DNA from: Georhizobium profundi
Lineage (GTDB): Bacteria > Pseudomonadota > Alphaproteobacteria > Rhizobiales > Rhizobiaceae
Assembly: GCF_003952725.1 (NCBI RefSeq)
Contig: NZ_CP032509.1
Location: 434,001 to 498,000 of the forward strand
DNA: 64,000 nt
Direction: 5' to 3'
Shown here: positions 35,437 through 45,818 of the stretch, piece after piece
Numbering within the stretch: position 1 is the stretch's first letter
Layout: every line of letters starts with the position of its first letter
The notes under the pieces: generated by a model
Told to the model about the DNA's origin: nothing
The model's database searches: none
The model's input: the letters and a program-made list of their open reading frames with translations, nothing else
Position numbers and translations under genes: made by a program

Positions 35437-36149
35437 GACGCTTCAACGCGTTCGTCGAAGAAGGCAGGCAGGGCGGCGATCACCGCTGGGAGATCGTCGA
35501 GAATCTGCCGCAGATGAGACCGCATCGCACCTTCGGCGCCATCGCCGTCGCCATTGCGGATCGTCTGGACGACATCTTCGTGCTGCGAAAGCAACTGGCG
35601 CAACGGAAACTGCTTGGCGCTCAGATGACGCACGCGGTCCATCTGCGTCTTCAGCGGCTGCAGAATATCCCAGCTCGCACCCTGCCCCGCTTCAGATGCC
35701 AGCAGCCGGTGAAACCGTTCGTCGAGCTGGATGAATGTCGCGGGGTCGTCGTCCTCGACGGTGGCGCGCTGGCGGAGGATCAGGTCGTCCAGCTCCCGCA
35801 GAAACCCTTCTTTCGGCCGCGCCGCGAGAATCCGGACGATGTCCGCCTCGACGGCTTCGCGCACGAACCGGGCGGACATGACGGCGGCAACGTTGATCTG
35901 GCTGACATAGGTGCCGCGCTGCGGCCGGATCTCGACCAGGCTTTCCTCGGACAATTTGATGAAAGCTTCGCGCACCGGCTGGCGGCTGACGGCATAGGAC
36001 GCCGCGACATCCACTTCGGAAAGCCGCGTGCCCGGTACGAGGTCACCCTTCACGATACGCTCACGCAACAGGCGATAGAGACGCGGGCCAACAGGCTGCC
36101 CTCGTTCCTCGTCACGTGTTTGCAGTGCCGATGCGTCTCGCAAGTTCAC
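35433..36149 (-). CDS. GntR-family regulator (FadR/FCD) of the hexuronate cluster
   Basis: 238 residues. The helix-turn-helix is GTRLSEVDVAASYAVSRQPV then REAFIKLSEESLVEIRPQRG, followed by the FCD domain (VREAVEADIVRILAA; LDERFHRLLASEAGQG; HEDVVQTIRNGDGDGAEGAM) with its Asp/His metal ligands. UxuR and ExuR belong to this family. GTG 36149 has GGAGGAG at good distance; TTG 36173 is rejected. It is divergent from uxuA and first in the run AGE-dctPQM-uxaC, so it probably represses both sides and is relieved by a uronate. Confidence 0.88.
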   Translation of the reverse strand: MNLRDASALQTRDEERGQPVGPRLYRLLRERIVKGDLVPGTRLSEVDVAASYAVSRQPVREAFIKLSEESLVEIRPQRGTYVSQINVAAVMSARFVREAVEADIVRILAARPKEGFLRELDDLILRQRATVEDDDPATFIQLDERFHRLLASEAGQGASWDILQPLKTQMDRVRHLSAKQFPLRQLLSQHEDVVQTIRNGDGDGAEGAMRSHLRQILDDLPAVIAALPAFFDERVEAS

Positions 36150-36177
36150 GGCGATCTCCTCCGCGCCAAGCAATGAA

Positions 36178-36193
36178 CCATACTACCATACTA
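36178..36193. repeat. Tandem octamer CCATACTA x2 between gntR and uxuA
   Basis: Two exact head-to-tail copies of CCATACTA occupy 36178-36193 in the 117-base divergent spacer. A TTGACT promoter-like element on the minus strand overlaps the right end. It is a candidate regulator site, but GntR sites are normally dyads. Confidence 0.4.
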
Positions 36194-36266
36194 GTCAACA
36201 TCAAAGCGTGGTGCTATCTGATGACGGGGTCGCCGTTGGGCGGCTGACTATGCAGGAGGAGCATTC

Positions 36267-37484
36267 ATGCGGCAGACTTGGCGCTGGTTCGGCCCGAAGG
36301 ATCGGGTCTCTATCGACGATATGATGCAGGCCGGCGTCGAAGGGGTCGTATCCGCTTTGCACCACGTCCCGACCGGGTCGGTCTGGACGCCGGACGAGAT
36401 CGAGAAGCGGCAGTCGCTGATTGCCTGCATGAAGGACGGCGCCCCGTCGGGACTTGCCTGGGAAGTCGTCGAAAGCCTGCCTGTTTCCGAGGACATCAAG
36501 AAGCAGACTGGGGATTGGCGCGCGCATATCGATGCCTGGCGCACCTCGCTGAAGCACCTGCATGCGGCTGGCATCGAGACCATCTGTTACAATTTCATGC
36601 CGGTGCTCGACTGGACGCGCACCGAGCTTGCGCATCGGCGCCCGAACGGCGCCACCTGCATGCGCTTCGACCTGATCGACTTCGCGGCGTTCGACATTCA
36701 CATCCTGAAGCGGCCAGGGGCGAGCGACGATTTCAGCGACGCCGTCGTCGAGAATGCCGGCCGTCGCTTTGCTGCCATGGACGATGCCACGCGGGCGAAG
36801 CTTGCCGACAACATCGTTTGCGGATTGCCGGGCGCCGCGGAAAGCTTCACGCTCGACGACATTCGCGATCATCTCGCGGGCTACGCTGTGCTTGGCGAAG
36901 ACCGCCTGCGCCAGAACCTCATCGATTTCCTGTCAGAGGTCGCGCCGCTTGCAGAAGAACTTGGCATGCGGCTTTGCTGCCACCCGGACGACCCGCCCTT
37001 CGCTCTGCTCGGACTGCCGCGCATCATGTCGACGGAAGCGGACTATCGCGCCATTCTCGATGCGGTCGATCTGCCGTCGAATGGCGTGACGCTGTGCTCG
37101 GGTTCGCTCGGTGCGCGCCCCGACAACGACCTGCCAAAGATGATGGAGGCGCTCGGCGATCGGGTGCATTTCCTGCATCTGCGCAATGTGACGCGCGAAA
37201 GCGACGACATCGCCGGCAGCTTCTTTGAAGACGAGCATCTGGGCGGCAGCACGGACATGGTCGCTCTCATCGCCGCGGTGGTGCGCGAGGAGCGCAAGCG
37301 GCGGCAGGCCGGGCGACGCGACGTATCGATCCCGTTCCGGCCCGATCACGGCCAGGAGATCCTCGACGATTTCGAACGCAAGGCACAGCCCGGCTACCCG
37401 GCGATCGGCCGGCTGAAGGGGCTTGCCGAACTGCGCGGCATCATGACGGCGCTGACCCACGAGCACGAAGGGCTTCGGGCATGA
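36267..37484 (+). CDS. uxuA: Mannonate dehydratase
   Basis: 405 residues, full length. It begins MRQTWRWFGPKDRVSIDDMM, typical of UxuA. CYNFMPVLDWTRTEL, CCHPDDPPFALLGLPRIMS (metal ligands Cys/His/Asp) and SIPFRPDHGQEILDDFERK are diagnostic. It dehydrates D-mannonate to 2-keto-3-deoxy-D-gluconate with Fe/Mn. An AGGAG site lies eight bases before ATG 36267. It overlaps uxuB by four bases. Confidence 0.96.
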   Translation: MRQTWRWFGPKDRVSIDDMMQAGVEGVVSALHHVPTGSVWTPDEIEKRQSLIACMKDGAPSGLAWEVVESLPVSEDIKKQTGDWRAHIDAWRTSLKHLHAAGIETICYNFMPVLDWTRTELAHRRPNGATCMRFDLIDFAAFDIHILKRPGASDDFSDAVVENAGRRFAAMDDATRAKLADNIVCGLPGAAESFTLDDIRDHLAGYAVLGEDRLRQNLIDFLSEVAPLAEELGMRLCCHPDDPPFALLGLPRIMSTEADYRAILDAVDLPSNGVTLCSGSLGARPDNDLPKMMEALGDRVHFLHLRNVTRESDDIAGSFFEDEHLGGSTDMVALIAAVVREERKRRQAGRRDVSIPFRPDHGQEILDDFERKAQPGYPAIGRLKGLAELRGIMTALTHEHEGLRA

Positions 37485-38962
37485 GCGGTGGAGACCCACG
37501 GCCGCGGCTTGCAAGCTTGTCGGACGTCGCTGGATCGGCCCGGCTTCCAACCTACCAGCCGGACGATCACGGCATGGGGATCGTGCATCTCGGACTTGGC
37601 GCTTTTCACCGGGCACACCAGGCGGTCGCGACCGACGACGCGCTCGCGGCGGCAGGTGGCGACTGGCGCATCTGCGCTGTCAGCCTGCGCAGCACGGCAC
37701 TCGCGGAGGCGCTTGCGCCGCAGAACGGGCTTTACACCCTGATCGAACGCGGCACCGAGGGCACACGCGCCCGCGTGATTGGATCGCTTTCGCAGGTCAT
37801 CGCCAACGATCCGGTCTCGACGCTTGCTGCGCTGTGCGACACGGCGGTCAAGATCGTGACCCTGACGGTGACCGAGAAAGGCTACGGTATCGACCGTGCC
37901 AATGGCGGACACGACCCCTCGCATCCGGCCGTCGCGGCGGACCTTGATTCTCCGGAAACGCCGTCCGGCGTTCTTGGGCTGCTGACTGCTGCGCTCAAGC
38001 TGCGCCGCGATGCCGGCATCGCGCCCTTCACCGTTCTATCCTGCGACAATCTTCCGGAAAACGGACAGCTCCTGCGCGGTGGCGTCATCGGTTTTGCCCG
38101 CGCCGTAGACACCGAACTCGCTGACTTCATCGCGGCGGAGGTGGCGTTTCCATCGTCCATGGTGGACAGGATCACGCCGGCAGCAACCGATCAGACGCTG
38201 GCCGATGCGGCGACGGCGACGGGCTGCGTCGACCTTGCGGCGGTGGAGACAGAACAATTCAGCCAGTGGGTCATCGAGGATCACTTTCCGCAGGGTCGAC
38301 CAGCCTGGGAGGCCGGTGGTGCGATCTTTGTGGCGGATGTTACGCCGTTCGAGCGCGCCAAGCTCACCATGCTGAACGGCACCCATTCGATGCTGGCTTA
38401 TGCGGGCTTCCTCTCCGGGCACCAGTTCGTCCGCGACGTGATGGGCGACACCGCGCTTGCGGCGCTCGTCCGGCGGCATCTGCAAGCCGCCGGCCAGATT
38501 CTGCCGCCCTTGCCGAGCTTCAACATGAAGGCCTATGCCGCCGCGCTCGCGGACCGCTTCCGCAATCCCGCGATTGCCCATGCGACCTATCAGATCGCGA
38601 TGGATGGCACCGAGAAACTGCCGCAGCGGATCTTTGCGCCGGCAATCGCCGCTCTCGATGCCGGGCAGCCGCTGCGCCCATTCGCATTCGCGACCGCGGC
38701 GTGGATGCGCTACACGCTGGGTGTCAGCGACGCCGGTGAGCGCTATGCGCTGCGCGATCCCCGCGAAGACGAAATCAGGCGCCTCATTCAATCCGTGCCG
38801 CGCGATGCAAAGACCATCCGCACCGCCTTGAGCGGCATGCCGAACTTCATGCCAGCGCAGCTTGCACGATCCGAAGTTTGGAATGATGCCGTAGACGATT
38901 GTCTCGATGCGATCCTGACCCAAGGCATGCCTGCCGCAATCCTCGCAGAGGCGAGCCGATGA
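37481..38962 (+). CDS. uxuB: Fructuronate reductase (mannitol dehydrogenase family)
   Basis: 493 residues. The N-terminal domain has GIVHLGLGAFHRAHQA (Rossmann GxGxFHRAHQ), then VTLTVTEKGYGI and VLSCDNLPENG. The C-terminal domain has KLTMLNGTHSMLAYAGFLSG with the catalytic Lys/Asn/His set. It reduces D-fructuronate to D-mannonate with NADH, linking UxaC to UxuA. ATGA overlaps join it to uxuA and kdgK. Polyol oxidation is a family alternative, but context favours fructuronate. Confidence 0.93.
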   Translation: MSGGDPRPRLASLSDVAGSARLPTYQPDDHGMGIVHLGLGAFHRAHQAVATDDALAAAGGDWRICAVSLRSTALAEALAPQNGLYTLIERGTEGTRARVIGSLSQVIANDPVSTLAALCDTAVKIVTLTVTEKGYGIDRANGGHDPSHPAVAADLDSPETPSGVLGLLTAALKLRRDAGIAPFTVLSCDNLPENGQLLRGGVIGFARAVDTELADFIAAEVAFPSSMVDRITPAATDQTLADAATATGCVDLAAVETEQFSQWVIEDHFPQGRPAWEAGGAIFVADVTPFERAKLTMLNGTHSMLAYAGFLSGHQFVRDVMGDTALAALVRRHLQAAGQILPPLPSFNMKAYAAALADRFRNPAIAHATYQIAMDGTEKLPQRIFAPAIAALDAGQPLRPFAFATAAWMRYTLGVSDAGERYALRDPREDEIRRLIQSVPRDAKTIRTALSGMPNFMPAQLARSEVWNDAVDDCLDAILTQGMPAAILAEASR

Positions 38963-39894
38963 GTTCGAAACTGTTTCTCGCCATCGGCGAGCCTATGGTG
39001 GAGCTGAGTGGCGCAGGCGAGAGCGATGCCGATCTTTGGCGGATGGGCTTTGCGGGAGACGTTCTCAATACGCTCTGGTACACGCGTGCCGCTCTTCCCC
39101 TAGACGGCGCCGGAGGTTGGCGCACAGCACTTCTCACGCGTCTAGGCAGCGATCCATTTTCGTCGAAACTGCGCGGCTTTCTGGATGACAACGGGATCGA
39201 CACCGCATTCATCCAGACCGACGAACAGCGCAGCGTCGGCCTCTACGCCATCAGCCTGTCAGAGCATGGAGAGCGCAGTTTTTCCTATTGGCGGTCGCAT
39301 TCGGCGGCGCGCCGCCTGGCTGATGATCGGAACGCGCTTTCGGACGCGATCACCTCTGCCGACGTCGTCTATCTTTCCGGTATCACGCTGGCCATCCTGC
39401 CGGACGAGGGACGCCAGAACCTTCTCGAAGAAGCGCGGGCTGCACGTCAACGCGGCCAGTGCATCGTCTTCGATCCCAACATCCGTCGCCGGTTGTGGGA
39501 CGATGTCGAGACAATGAAACACTGGCTTTCCCAAGCCATGGCAGTCGCTTCGATGGGCCTGCCGAGCTTCGACGACGAAGCCGATCTCTGGGGCGACGCC
39601 ACGTTGGACGACTGCCTCTCCCGCTGGCAAGAGTCCGGTTGTGGTGAGGTCGTCGTCAAGAATGGCGGTGGCGACATGGTGGCAGCCGAGACTGGGAAAC
39701 CGGTCGAGCGGCTCGCGGTGAAGCGCGAAAAGCCAGTCGATACCACGGGCGCCGGCGATGCTTTCAACGCGGGCTACATCGCCGCCCGGCTGGGTGGGAA
39801 AGTCCTTCGTCAGGCCATGCTTGACGGACATGCGATGGCAAGCCTTGTCATTGCGGTGCCCGGTGCTCTGATCCCGATGGCGCAGCTGATCTGA
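38959..39894 (+). CDS. kdgK: 2-keto-3-deoxygluconate kinase (PfkB family)
   Basis: 311 residues. The PfkB substrate-binding N-terminus is AIGEPMVELSGAGESDADLW, and the C-terminal signature DTTGAGDAFNAGYIAARLGG contains the catalytic Asp. It phosphorylates KDG to KDPG, which then needs KDPG aldolase (eda/kdgA), absent from the window. ATG 38959 overlaps the uxuB stop; a start 60 bases upstream is rejected. It is the last gene of the uxuAB-kdgK operon. Confidence 0.92.
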   Translation: MSSKLFLAIGEPMVELSGAGESDADLWRMGFAGDVLNTLWYTRAALPLDGAGGWRTALLTRLGSDPFSSKLRGFLDDNGIDTAFIQTDEQRSVGLYAISLSEHGERSFSYWRSHSAARRLADDRNALSDAITSADVVYLSGITLAILPDEGRQNLLEEARAARQRGQCIVFDPNIRRRLWDDVETMKHWLSQAMAVASMGLPSFDDEADLWGDATLDDCLSRWQESGCGEVVVKNGGGDMVAAETGKPVERLAVKREKPVDTTGAGDAFNAGYIAARLGGKVLRQAMLDGHAMASLVIAVPGALIPMAQLI

Positions 39895-39918
39895 ACAGGT
39901 TCGATCTCCTCGCCGAGA

Positions 39919-40779
39919 CTACGATGTCTTGTGCAGTCCCGGCAGAGCGGCCCGGATATGGGCACCCAGCGCCCGTGCCGCCGACGATGGGCGCTGCTCG
40001 GAGAACTCGAGCGCCACGCCGATGGTGGGAAGTGGTGGCAGGCCTCTCGATACGACATGAAGGTCGGGCGGGACGGCGGATCGCGTCAGCACGCTGATCG
40101 CGTGACCGGAACGGGCGATTGCGATCAGGCCCGCGAGACTGTTGCTGGCAAAGGCAATTCTGTATCGCCGATTGACCGCGCCCATCGCATCGCAGGCGGC
40201 GCGATAGTCGAGGCTGACGGGAGCGGACAGCGCCAGCGGTATGACCGCATGGTCGACAATCGCCGGATCTGCCTCACTCGCCACCCAGACGAAACTCTCC
40301 TTGCGGATCACCTCGCTGCTTTCGGGGTCCGCCACCGAGACCAGCGCGATGTCGAGCTGGCGGCGATGCAGCAGCGGCCGCAGATCGGACGTCGGCGCAC
40401 AGACCATGCGCAGTTCGATGTCGGGGTGCAGCGCGCAGAAATCCCTGAGAAGCTCTGGCAGAAAGGCGATGGAATAATCCTCCGGGCATCCAAGGCTGAC
40501 CGAGCCCCGGATCGTCGTTCCGCCCATGTCGGCCCAGACCTCATCCTGCCTTGCGAGCAGCGCCTCGGCATGGACCAAGAACTTTTCGCCCGATGCCGTG
40601 AGCCTGACACCCGATCCGCTGCGATGGAAAAGCGTGTGGCCGACCTGATCCTCAAGCCGGTGCATCTGCATACTGAGCGCCGACTGGGTGCGTCCCACTT
40701 CAAGCGCTGCGAGGCTGATCGAACCAGTGCGCGCAACGATGCTGAAGCTGCGAAGCAAGGCAAGGTCGAGAAGCCGCAT
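39919..40779 (-). CDS. dgdR: LysR-family regulator, probable DgdR
   Basis: 286 residues. Helix-turn-helix LLRSFSIVARTGSISLAALE then VGRTQSALSMQMHRLEDQVG, followed by the linker and effector domain (GSVSLGCPEDYSIAFLPELL). It is divergent from a dialkylglycine decarboxylase gene, the arrangement of dgdR/dgdA in Burkholderia cepacia, where DgdR controls dgdA. ATG 40779 was chosen because the longer TTG start runs through the operator dyad at 40783. It ends 25 bases from kdgK, converging on it. Confidence 0.85.
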   Translation of the reverse strand: MRLLDLALLRSFSIVARTGSISLAALEVGRTQSALSMQMHRLEDQVGHTLFHRSGSGVRLTASGEKFLVHAEALLARQDEVWADMGGTTIRGSVSLGCPEDYSIAFLPELLRDFCALHPDIELRMVCAPTSDLRPLLHRRQLDIALVSVADPESSEVIRKESFVWVASEADPAIVDHAVIPLALSAPVSLDYRAACDAMGAVNRRYRIAFASNSLAGLIAIARSGHAISVLTRSAVPPDLHVVSRGLPPLPTIGVALEFSEQRPSSAARALGAHIRAALPGLHKTS

Positions 40780-40782
40780 GCC

Positions 40783-42188
<1,406 letters not shown>

Positions 42189-42201
42189 AGCCACCCCGGG
42201 T

Positions 42202-42238
42202 CCGGACGAGCTGCACGCGCGGCGCGGGTTGCAGTCGT
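42202..42238. terminator. Hairpin between dgdA and the convergent DUF5996 gene
   Basis: GGACGA(G)CTGCA pairs with TGCAGTCGTCC, with one bulged G, and the loop can form a further CGCG/CGCG stem. There is no T-run on either side, so termination strength is uncertain; it sits between convergent stops. Confidence 0.4.
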
Positions 42239-42245
42239 CCAGTCG

Positions 42246-43502
42246 CTAGGAGGTTTTCAGCACGTCGTGCCATTCCGTATGGCGCTCGAACTGCGCTTTT
42301 GCGAAAGGGCAAAGCGGGATGATCTTGATGTTGTCCCGCCGCGCATCCTCGACTGCCTGGCGCACCAGACGCTCGCCGACCTTGCGTCCCCGCAATGCCG
42401 AGGGCACTTCGGTATGGTCTATGATGATGAGGCGTTCACCGGCGCGGCTATAGGTCATCTCGGCCTCGGTCCCGCCGATCACCAACAGATATCGCCCCTT
42501 CGATCCACCATCCTCGCGCTCGACCTCGCCTTCGTCGAGAGCGGGCGATTTCGCCTCCGAGCGCTCGGCATCGTGCGGGCGTACCTTGCGCGGCTTGCCC
42601 GGCGCGCATTCGAGCAGATCACGGTCCCAGCCGCCGAGATCGGCGGCGGCTTCATAGGTCGAAGTGAGAAAGCCGAGCAGCGCTTCGTCGGGATCATCGG
42701 CCGAACGCACCGCATCGTAAGGCAGGATGAACTCCGACAGGCCTTCGTGCCAGAACGCAGAGTCAGGCTTTACCGCAGCGCTGCGGTAACCGCCCGAAGC
42801 GGGATACGCATAGGCGTAGAAGGCGGGATAATCGATACCGCCGCCGCCCGGCCAGAACCCTGCGGAAGAGACTTCACGATCATAGGCTTCCTGCGCCACG
42901 TCGTTCGGAAGCGCCGGCACGCCACCGGGATGGAGGGGCGCGCGGCGGCCTGAAAAGCGGGTGACGGCGAGATCGAAACTGCCCCAGAAGAGATGAACTG
43001 GGCTCGATTTTCCCAGGAAGGATGTGCGGAACCGGTTGAAGACACTGTCGACGGCCATGAGCGCCCGGTGAAACCGCTCGACCGCCTCGCTGTCATAGGG
43101 GCGGTCGCGGTCGTCTTCCCGAAACGGCACCGGATAGGGCACCTCGTTCGGCTGGCCGTTGAAGGTCGGCGTGCCGCCCAGTTCGGATACCAAGGCGACG
43201 AATTTCGCGTGAAATGCCGCAATGGTCATCGGGCCGAGCTCGAACGATGACCGGCGGCCTTCGCCACAAGTGCCGATGATCCTATGCTCGCGGAAATCGA
43301 ACCGGATCTCGATGCCGGGACCATCCGGGATCATGCCCGTCGTCAGGCCGGTTGGCGTCACATAGGAGGTTGCGTTCCAGGAGTGGTTGATCCAGGGCGT
43401 GTGCGCCAGCCGGTACTTCCCCACGATCTGAAGATAGAGATGCAGGGCGGAGCAGGTATCGCGCCAGCTGAGATAATCGAGTTCCGGCCATCTGTCGTTC
43501 AT
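42246..43502 (-). CDS. DUF5996 protein fused to a C-terminal YjdJ/NATD1-type GNAT domain
   Basis: 418 residues. Residues 1-300 or so match DUF5996: WPELDYLSWRDTCSALHLYL, LAHTPWINHSWNATSYVT, SPVHLFWGSFDLAVTRFSGR, AFWHEGLSEFILPYDAVR. A charged linker (about 300-335) leads to residues 336-418, which carry ERLIIIDHTEVPSALRGRKV and GERLVRQAVEDARRDNIKII then PLCPFAKAQFERH, the small GNAT-like acetyltransferase domain. Both functions are unknown. ATG 43502 was chosen. It lies 59 bases downstream of the pirin gene on the same strand, so co-transcription is likely. Confidence 0.85.
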   Translation of the reverse strand: MNDRWPELDYLSWRDTCSALHLYLQIVGKYRLAHTPWINHSWNATSYVTPTGLTTGMIPDGPGIEIRFDFREHRIIGTCGEGRRSSFELGPMTIAAFHAKFVALVSELGGTPTFNGQPNEVPYPVPFREDDRDRPYDSEAVERFHRALMAVDSVFNRFRTSFLGKSSPVHLFWGSFDLAVTRFSGRRAPLHPGGVPALPNDVAQEAYDREVSSAGFWPGGGGIDYPAFYAYAYPASGGYRSAAVKPDSAFWHEGLSEFILPYDAVRSADDPDEALLGFLTSTYEAAADLGGWDRDLLECAPGKPRKVRPHDAERSEAKSPALDEGEVEREDGGSKGRYLLVIGGTEAEMTYSRAGERLIIIDHTEVPSALRGRKVGERLVRQAVEDARRDNIKIIPLCPFAKAQFERHTEWHDVLKTS

Positions 43503-43561
43503 TGGATCTCTTTCCGTACAGTCGTGCAGCTTCGATGCCAGTCCGGCGCGCAAGTCGGCTT

Positions 43562-44494
43562 TTACGGCAGCGGGATGTATTCGTCGCGATCATCGGCAGG
43601 CAGGTCGAAGCGGCCGCTGCCCCAGTTTCCGGCCCGCCAATCCGCCTTTGCCTCCTCGATGCGCTCCCTGGACGAGGCCACAAAATTCCACCAGATGTAA
43701 CGCGGCCCGTTGAACGTCGCGCCGCCGAGTATCATCAGCCGTGCGCCTAGCGGTCCCGCGGCGACCGTGATCGCGTCACCCGGCCTGAAGACCATCATCT
43801 GCGACGCCTCGTAGTGCTGGCCGGCAATGAGGATCGACCCCTCGACGATGTAGATGCCGCGATCCTCGTGCTCGTTCGGCAACGGCAGCCGGCTTCCCGG
43901 ATCGAGCTTCACATCCGCATAGAAGGTCTCGGAAAACATCTTCGCGGGAGCAGACGCGCCATAGGCGTCGCCGAGAATGAGGCGGACGGAGATGCCCTTG
44001 TCCTCGATCATCGGAAGACTTTCCTTGGCGTGATGCTCGAATGTCGGCGCCGTGTCTTCGACGTCCTCGGGAAGTGCCAGCCAGGTCTGGATGCCGAACA
44101 GGCCGTTCGGCCCTTTGCGGGCTGCCTCCGACGTGCGCTCCGAATGAGTCACGCCGCGCCCGGCAACCATCCAGTTCAGCGCGCCCGGCTGGATGATCTG
44201 GTCGGCGCCGGTGCTGTCCCGGTGATGAAAATCGCCTTTGAAGAGATACGTCACCGTGCCGAGGCCGATATGCGGATGCGGCCGCACGTCGATCCCCTGC
44301 CCGGTCAGCAGTTCCGCCGGCCCCGCCTGATCGAAGAAGATGAAGGGGCCGACCATCTGCCTTTTGGGCGCGGGAAGCGCACGGCGCACTTCGAAACCGC
44401 CGAGATCGCGCGAACGCGGAATGATCAGGGTCTCGATCGCATCGAGCCCGACCTCGTCGGGGCAACCGGGTTCAAGTGCGGGATTCCAGCTCAT
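43562..44494 (-). CDS. Pirin family protein
   Basis: 310 residues. The bicupin N-domain has RPHPHIGLGTVTYLFKGDF (iron ligands of the HPH/H set), GRGVTHSER with a Glu/His ligand, and C-terminal GPRYIWWNFVASSRERIEEA, all typical. Bacterial pirins are iron-binding and include quercetinase-like enzymes and redox regulators. Start 44494 has GAGG nine bases upstream. It precedes the DUF5996-GNAT gene. Confidence 0.93.
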   Translation of the reverse strand: MSWNPALEPGCPDEVGLDAIETLIIPRSRDLGGFEVRRALPAPKRQMVGPFIFFDQAGPAELLTGQGIDVRPHPHIGLGTVTYLFKGDFHHRDSTGADQIIQPGALNWMVAGRGVTHSERTSEAARKGPNGLFGIQTWLALPEDVEDTAPTFEHHAKESLPMIEDKGISVRLILGDAYGASAPAKMFSETFYADVKLDPGSRLPLPNEHEDRGIYIVEGSILIAGQHYEASQMMVFRPGDAITVAAGPLGARLMILGGATFNGPRYIWWNFVASSRERIEEAKADWRAGNWGSGRFDLPADDRDEYIPLP

Positions 44495-44673
44495 AGGCGC
44501 CATCCTCTTCGTGCAGGGCCTAAACCCTCGTTGCCATGACGGGCGGATCATATCGGCCCGCACCGGAAGCGGCGCTCAAGATATCCTGCCGCCCTGCCTT
44601 GCACTACCGGTGGATGCGTCCCGCCACTAGGTCCGGATTGCCGTCAGCTGTGTTGCAGAAAGTGGAACGCGGT

Positions 44674-45633
44674 TCATGATCCTGGCGCCGCGCGTCTCTT
44701 GCCGCGAGCGACGGCGGCGCTCTCAGCTTGGTGCGAATCTTTCTGGTCGAGACCCCAGAGCTGCGGGTTGCGCTCGAAATGCGCGATCAGCATTTCGGTC
44801 AACACACGAATCTTGCGCGCCGGATGCTGACCGGGTGGACGGATGACATAAGCACCCGCAGGCGGTGGCGGATAGCCGGTCATGATCGGTACGAGCGCGC
44901 CGGACGAGACGTAGTCAAACGTGATGCAGTCCGGAAGCCAAGCGATGCCGAGGCCGGCCGCAGCGGCAGCGGCGAGCGCCGTGGCATTGTCAGCCTTGAA
45001 CCTGCCCTGCGGCTGCACAGAGACGATCTTGTCTCCGTCCATAAGCTGCCAGGTTTCAGTTCCCTGCATGACCGCTTCGTGGGTTGCGATGTCCTCCAGC
45101 CTTTCCGGTGCGCCACGCGCCCTGATGTAGTCGGGACTGGCGACCAGTCGCCCATAGATCGGGCCGACGCGCTTGGCGACCAAATTGGAATCCGGGAGAT
45201 AACCGACGCGGATCGCGCAATCGAAACCTTCAGCAATGAGGTCGACGAACCGATCGCTATAAGATGCATGGATGTGCAAGGCCGGGTGTTGAAGCGCCAT
45301 GTCGGCGATTACGGGCGCAAAGTGCGTTGGGCCAAAGGTCAGGGGCACTGCAACTCTCAACCGGCCGCGCAGCTCCCCGGCAGGAATGATCGCCTCCCTC
45401 GCCAAGTCGATCTCCGCGCTGACCCTTGCTGCATGGTCTCGAAACGTCATGCCTGCGTCGGTCAGCGCGGCACCCCTCGTGGTGCGCGCGACAAGTTGGG
45501 CGCCGAGTGCCGATTCCAGCCGCAGCAGGCGTCGACTGACGATGGACTTGGAGATACCGAGCCGTCGCGCCGCTGAAGAGATCCCGCCTGCGTCGGCAAC
45601 CTCCACAAATGTCCGAATGTCCTCGATGTCCAC
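44674..45633 (-). CDS. LysR-family regulator (orphan)
   Basis: 319 residues. Helix-turn-helix IRTFVEVADAGGISSAARRL then GISKSIVSRRLLRLESALGA, effector domain from GRLRVAVPLTFGPTHFAPVI. The C-terminus has a basic tail (AAVARGKRRAAPGS). GTG 45633 has GGGAGC seven bases upstream. It faces the TadG-like gene across 185 AT-rich bases, which is an unusual regulator target; the pirin gene is on the other side, same strand. Confidence 0.85.
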   Translation of the reverse strand: MDIEDIRTFVEVADAGGISSAARRLGISKSIVSRRLLRLESALGAQLVARTTRGAALTDAGMTFRDHAARVSAEIDLAREAIIPAGELRGRLRVAVPLTFGPTHFAPVIADMALQHPALHIHASYSDRFVDLIAEGFDCAIRVGYLPDSNLVAKRVGPIYGRLVASPDYIRARGAPERLEDIATHEAVMQGTETWQLMDGDKIVSVQPQGRFKADNATALAAAAAAGLGIAWLPDCITFDYVSSGALVPIMTGYPPPPAGAYVIRPPGQHPARKIRVLTEMLIAHFERNPQLWGLDQKDSHQAESAAVARGKRRAAPGS

Positions 45634-45755
45634 TGCGACGCTCCCCGTCTCGCAACAAATTGCCCACAACCATCATCCGTTTCTCTAATATAAGAACGTC
45701 TAATGCGATCACGAAAACTTTACCACATGCAACGTGGATTTATTTTCCTGCCTTC

Positions 45756-45783
45756 GAATTAAGCAAACTCATAAGAATTAAGC
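45756..45783. repeat. Direct repeat GAATTAAGC x2, 19-bp offset, upstream of the TadG-like gene
   Basis: Identical nonamers GAATTAAGC at 45756-45764 and 45775-45783 lie in the AT-rich spacer 35-63 bases before ATG 45819. They could be an activator site or overlap the promoter. Confidence 0.35.
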
Positions 45784-45818
45784 GGAGGGTGGCCGTTCTT
45801 CATTTTGTGAGAACAGCA

